From Ketobacter sp. MCCC 1A13808 (GTDB lineage: Bacteria; Pseudomonadota; Gammaproteobacteria; Pseudomonadales; Ketobacteraceae), in contig NZ_VRKW01000002.1 of assembly GCF_009746715.1 (NCBI RefSeq), forward strand, positions 248,001 to 312,000: a DNA stretch of 64,000 nucleotides. The letters run 5' to 3'. Both the position numbers and the translations under genes were made by a program. Every line of letters begins with the position of its first letter. The first letter of the stretch is position 1. Below the pieces are notes generated by a model. It was not told where the DNA came from, did no database searches, and worked only from the letters and a program-made list of their open reading frames with translations. Shown one piece after another: positions 63,279-64,000 of this stretch.

Positions 63279-64000
63279 TTGCAGTCGAAACGATGAACCT
63301 GCAAACCATTCAGAAACGGCTTCCAGGTGGCTAGCACGTCCATCCCATCAGGTAAGGTCCGGGTCGCGCAGAACAGGGTGGCTTGGCCCTCAAAATACGG
63401 CGTCTCCGCCTGAGACAACAAACGTACCGAGTCCTCGTAGTTCTGCACAATGTGCTCGAACATCTGCGCTTTTTCATTCAGCATAAACTCGTCTTCCGCC
63501 TCTTCCGTCGCCACCATAAACTGCTCCTGTTCGCGGGCAACTTCGGCTTTCGCTTCCTGTTCCGTCGGCCCACTCCAATCCTGACCTTCCGGGGGATAAG
63601 TGTCCAGTAAGCCCAGAAACGCGACCCGCTCGCCAGACTGCTGCAAGCGTGCCGCCAGGCCCTGCGCAATGGTCCCGCCAAGGGAATAGCCAATCAGATA
63701 GTAGGGTCCCCGTGGCTGAATTCGGCGTAAATTCTGCAGATGCATTTCCACTACCGCAGCCATATCCTCACAGGCCGCAATCGCCCCGTCCGGACGCGGT
63801 GACTGCAAGCCGATAACGCTGCATTCCGCTGGCAGGTAGCGGGATAAGCCGGAATACTGCCAAGCAAATCCGGATGCAGGGTGAACACAAAATAAGGGCG
63901 CCGTGGAACCGGCACGAATATAGAGCGTGTGGCCAAAGCCTGCGTTCGCCGGATCGTTCGCCAGCGCATCGTCGGACAACACCCGCGCCAGTTTTTCCAC
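63191..64000 (-). CDS. entF: EntF-like NRPS, C-terminal thioesterase part (cut by window edge)
   Basis: The frame is open to base 64000, so the gene continues beyond the window. Visible are the end of a carrier domain linker and a type I thioesterase: PLFCVHPASGFAWQYSGLSRYL, nucleophile Ser in YYLIGYSLGGTIAQGLAARL, Asp in LLDTYPPEG and His in FDCNHEDIVSPES. In EntF this domain joins and cyclises DHB-Ser units. The neighbourhood makes EntF the best call, but linear siderophore synthetases share this ending. It overlaps fepC tail to tail. Confidence 0.85.
   Translation of the reverse strand: MEKLARVLSDDALANDPANAGFGHTLYIRAGSTAPLFCVHPASGFAWQYSGLSRYLPAECSVIGLQSPRPDGAIAACEDMAAVVEMHLQNLRRIQPRGPYYLIGYSLGGTIAQGLAARLQQSGERVAFLGLLDTYPPEGQDWSGPTEQEAKAEVAREQEQFMVATEEAEDEFMLNEKAQMFEHIVQNYEDSVRLLSQAETPYFEGQATLFCATRTLPDGMDVLATWKPFLNGLQVHRFDCNHEDIVSPESLENVGPLLVELLSNAGLWE

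Noticed and set aside
1-64000. tRNA, rRNA and CRISPR arrays
   Set aside because: No cloverleaf ending in CCA, rRNA-like segment or regular repeat-spacer pattern was found by reading; a tRNAscan or Rfam search was not possible.

Overview
The window looks like chromosomal DNA of a Gram-negative gammaproteobacterium. It carries lipobox proteins, TonB-dependent uptake, RND pumps with outer-membrane factors, a sigma-54 promoter, Fur boxes and an E. coli-type catecholate siderophore cluster. Base composition looks balanced by eye and genes are tightly packed. A marine or soil relative of Pseudomonadales/Oceanospirillales is my best guess; no rRNA or tRNA is present to place it.

Layout. 1-3.6 kb: end of an aldo/keto reductase, a membrane protein, and a Fur-box-preceded operon on the minus strand (DUF3649, PepSY reductase-like, DUF3325) typical of siderophore-iron use. 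3.7-5.5 kb: chemoreceptor. 5.5-8.4 kb: accessory scar containing an Rhs-repeat remnant, a ParE/CopG-type toxin-antitoxin pair with a palindromic operator, a tyrosine recombinase fused to the tail of a primase-like gene with two nonsense codons, and a possible polymorphic-toxin tail. 8.4-14.1 kb: SnoaL-like protein, YghU, exported subtilase with a clear terminator, hybrid histidine kinase.

14.2-21.8 kb is the most notable block: a complete Nit1C-type cluster (nitB to nitH: DsrE-like protein, nitrilase, radical SAM, N-acetyltransferase, AIR synthase-like, small protein, flavoprotein). It is read from a consensus-matching sigma-54 promoter and is divergent from a MocR-type regulator. An 11-bp element recurs beside both promoters. 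Work on Pseudomonas, as I recall it, ties such clusters to growth on cyanide as nitrogen source.

21.8-35 kb: beta-helix exoprotein, exported alpha/beta hydrolase, 7TM-DISM diguanylate cyclase, a FecI-FecR-TonB receptor surface-signalling operon, an orphan Tlde1-like L,D-transpeptidase effector with a lipoprotein partner (candidate immunity), an exported protein with four VOC domains and a GXWXG/DUF4334 protein. 35-40.3 kb: cytochrome b561, a formate/nitrite-family channel, a PP2C phosphatase-kinase fusion and PanE. 40.3-46.7 kb: MFP-RND-OMF efflux operon divergent from a MarR regulator with two palindromic boxes between them. 46.7-48.7 kb: three genes of unknown function.

48.9-64 kb: catecholate siderophore locus. 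On the minus strand entC-entE-entB-entA continues into a second MFP-RND pump; fepB, entS, fepD-fepG-fepC and the end of entF follow. Two Fur boxes lie in the two divergent intergenic regions. DHB synthesis and activation, ferric-siderophore import and two export routes (EntS and, by inference, the RND pump) therefore sit together. The EntF terminus overlaps fepC tail to tail.
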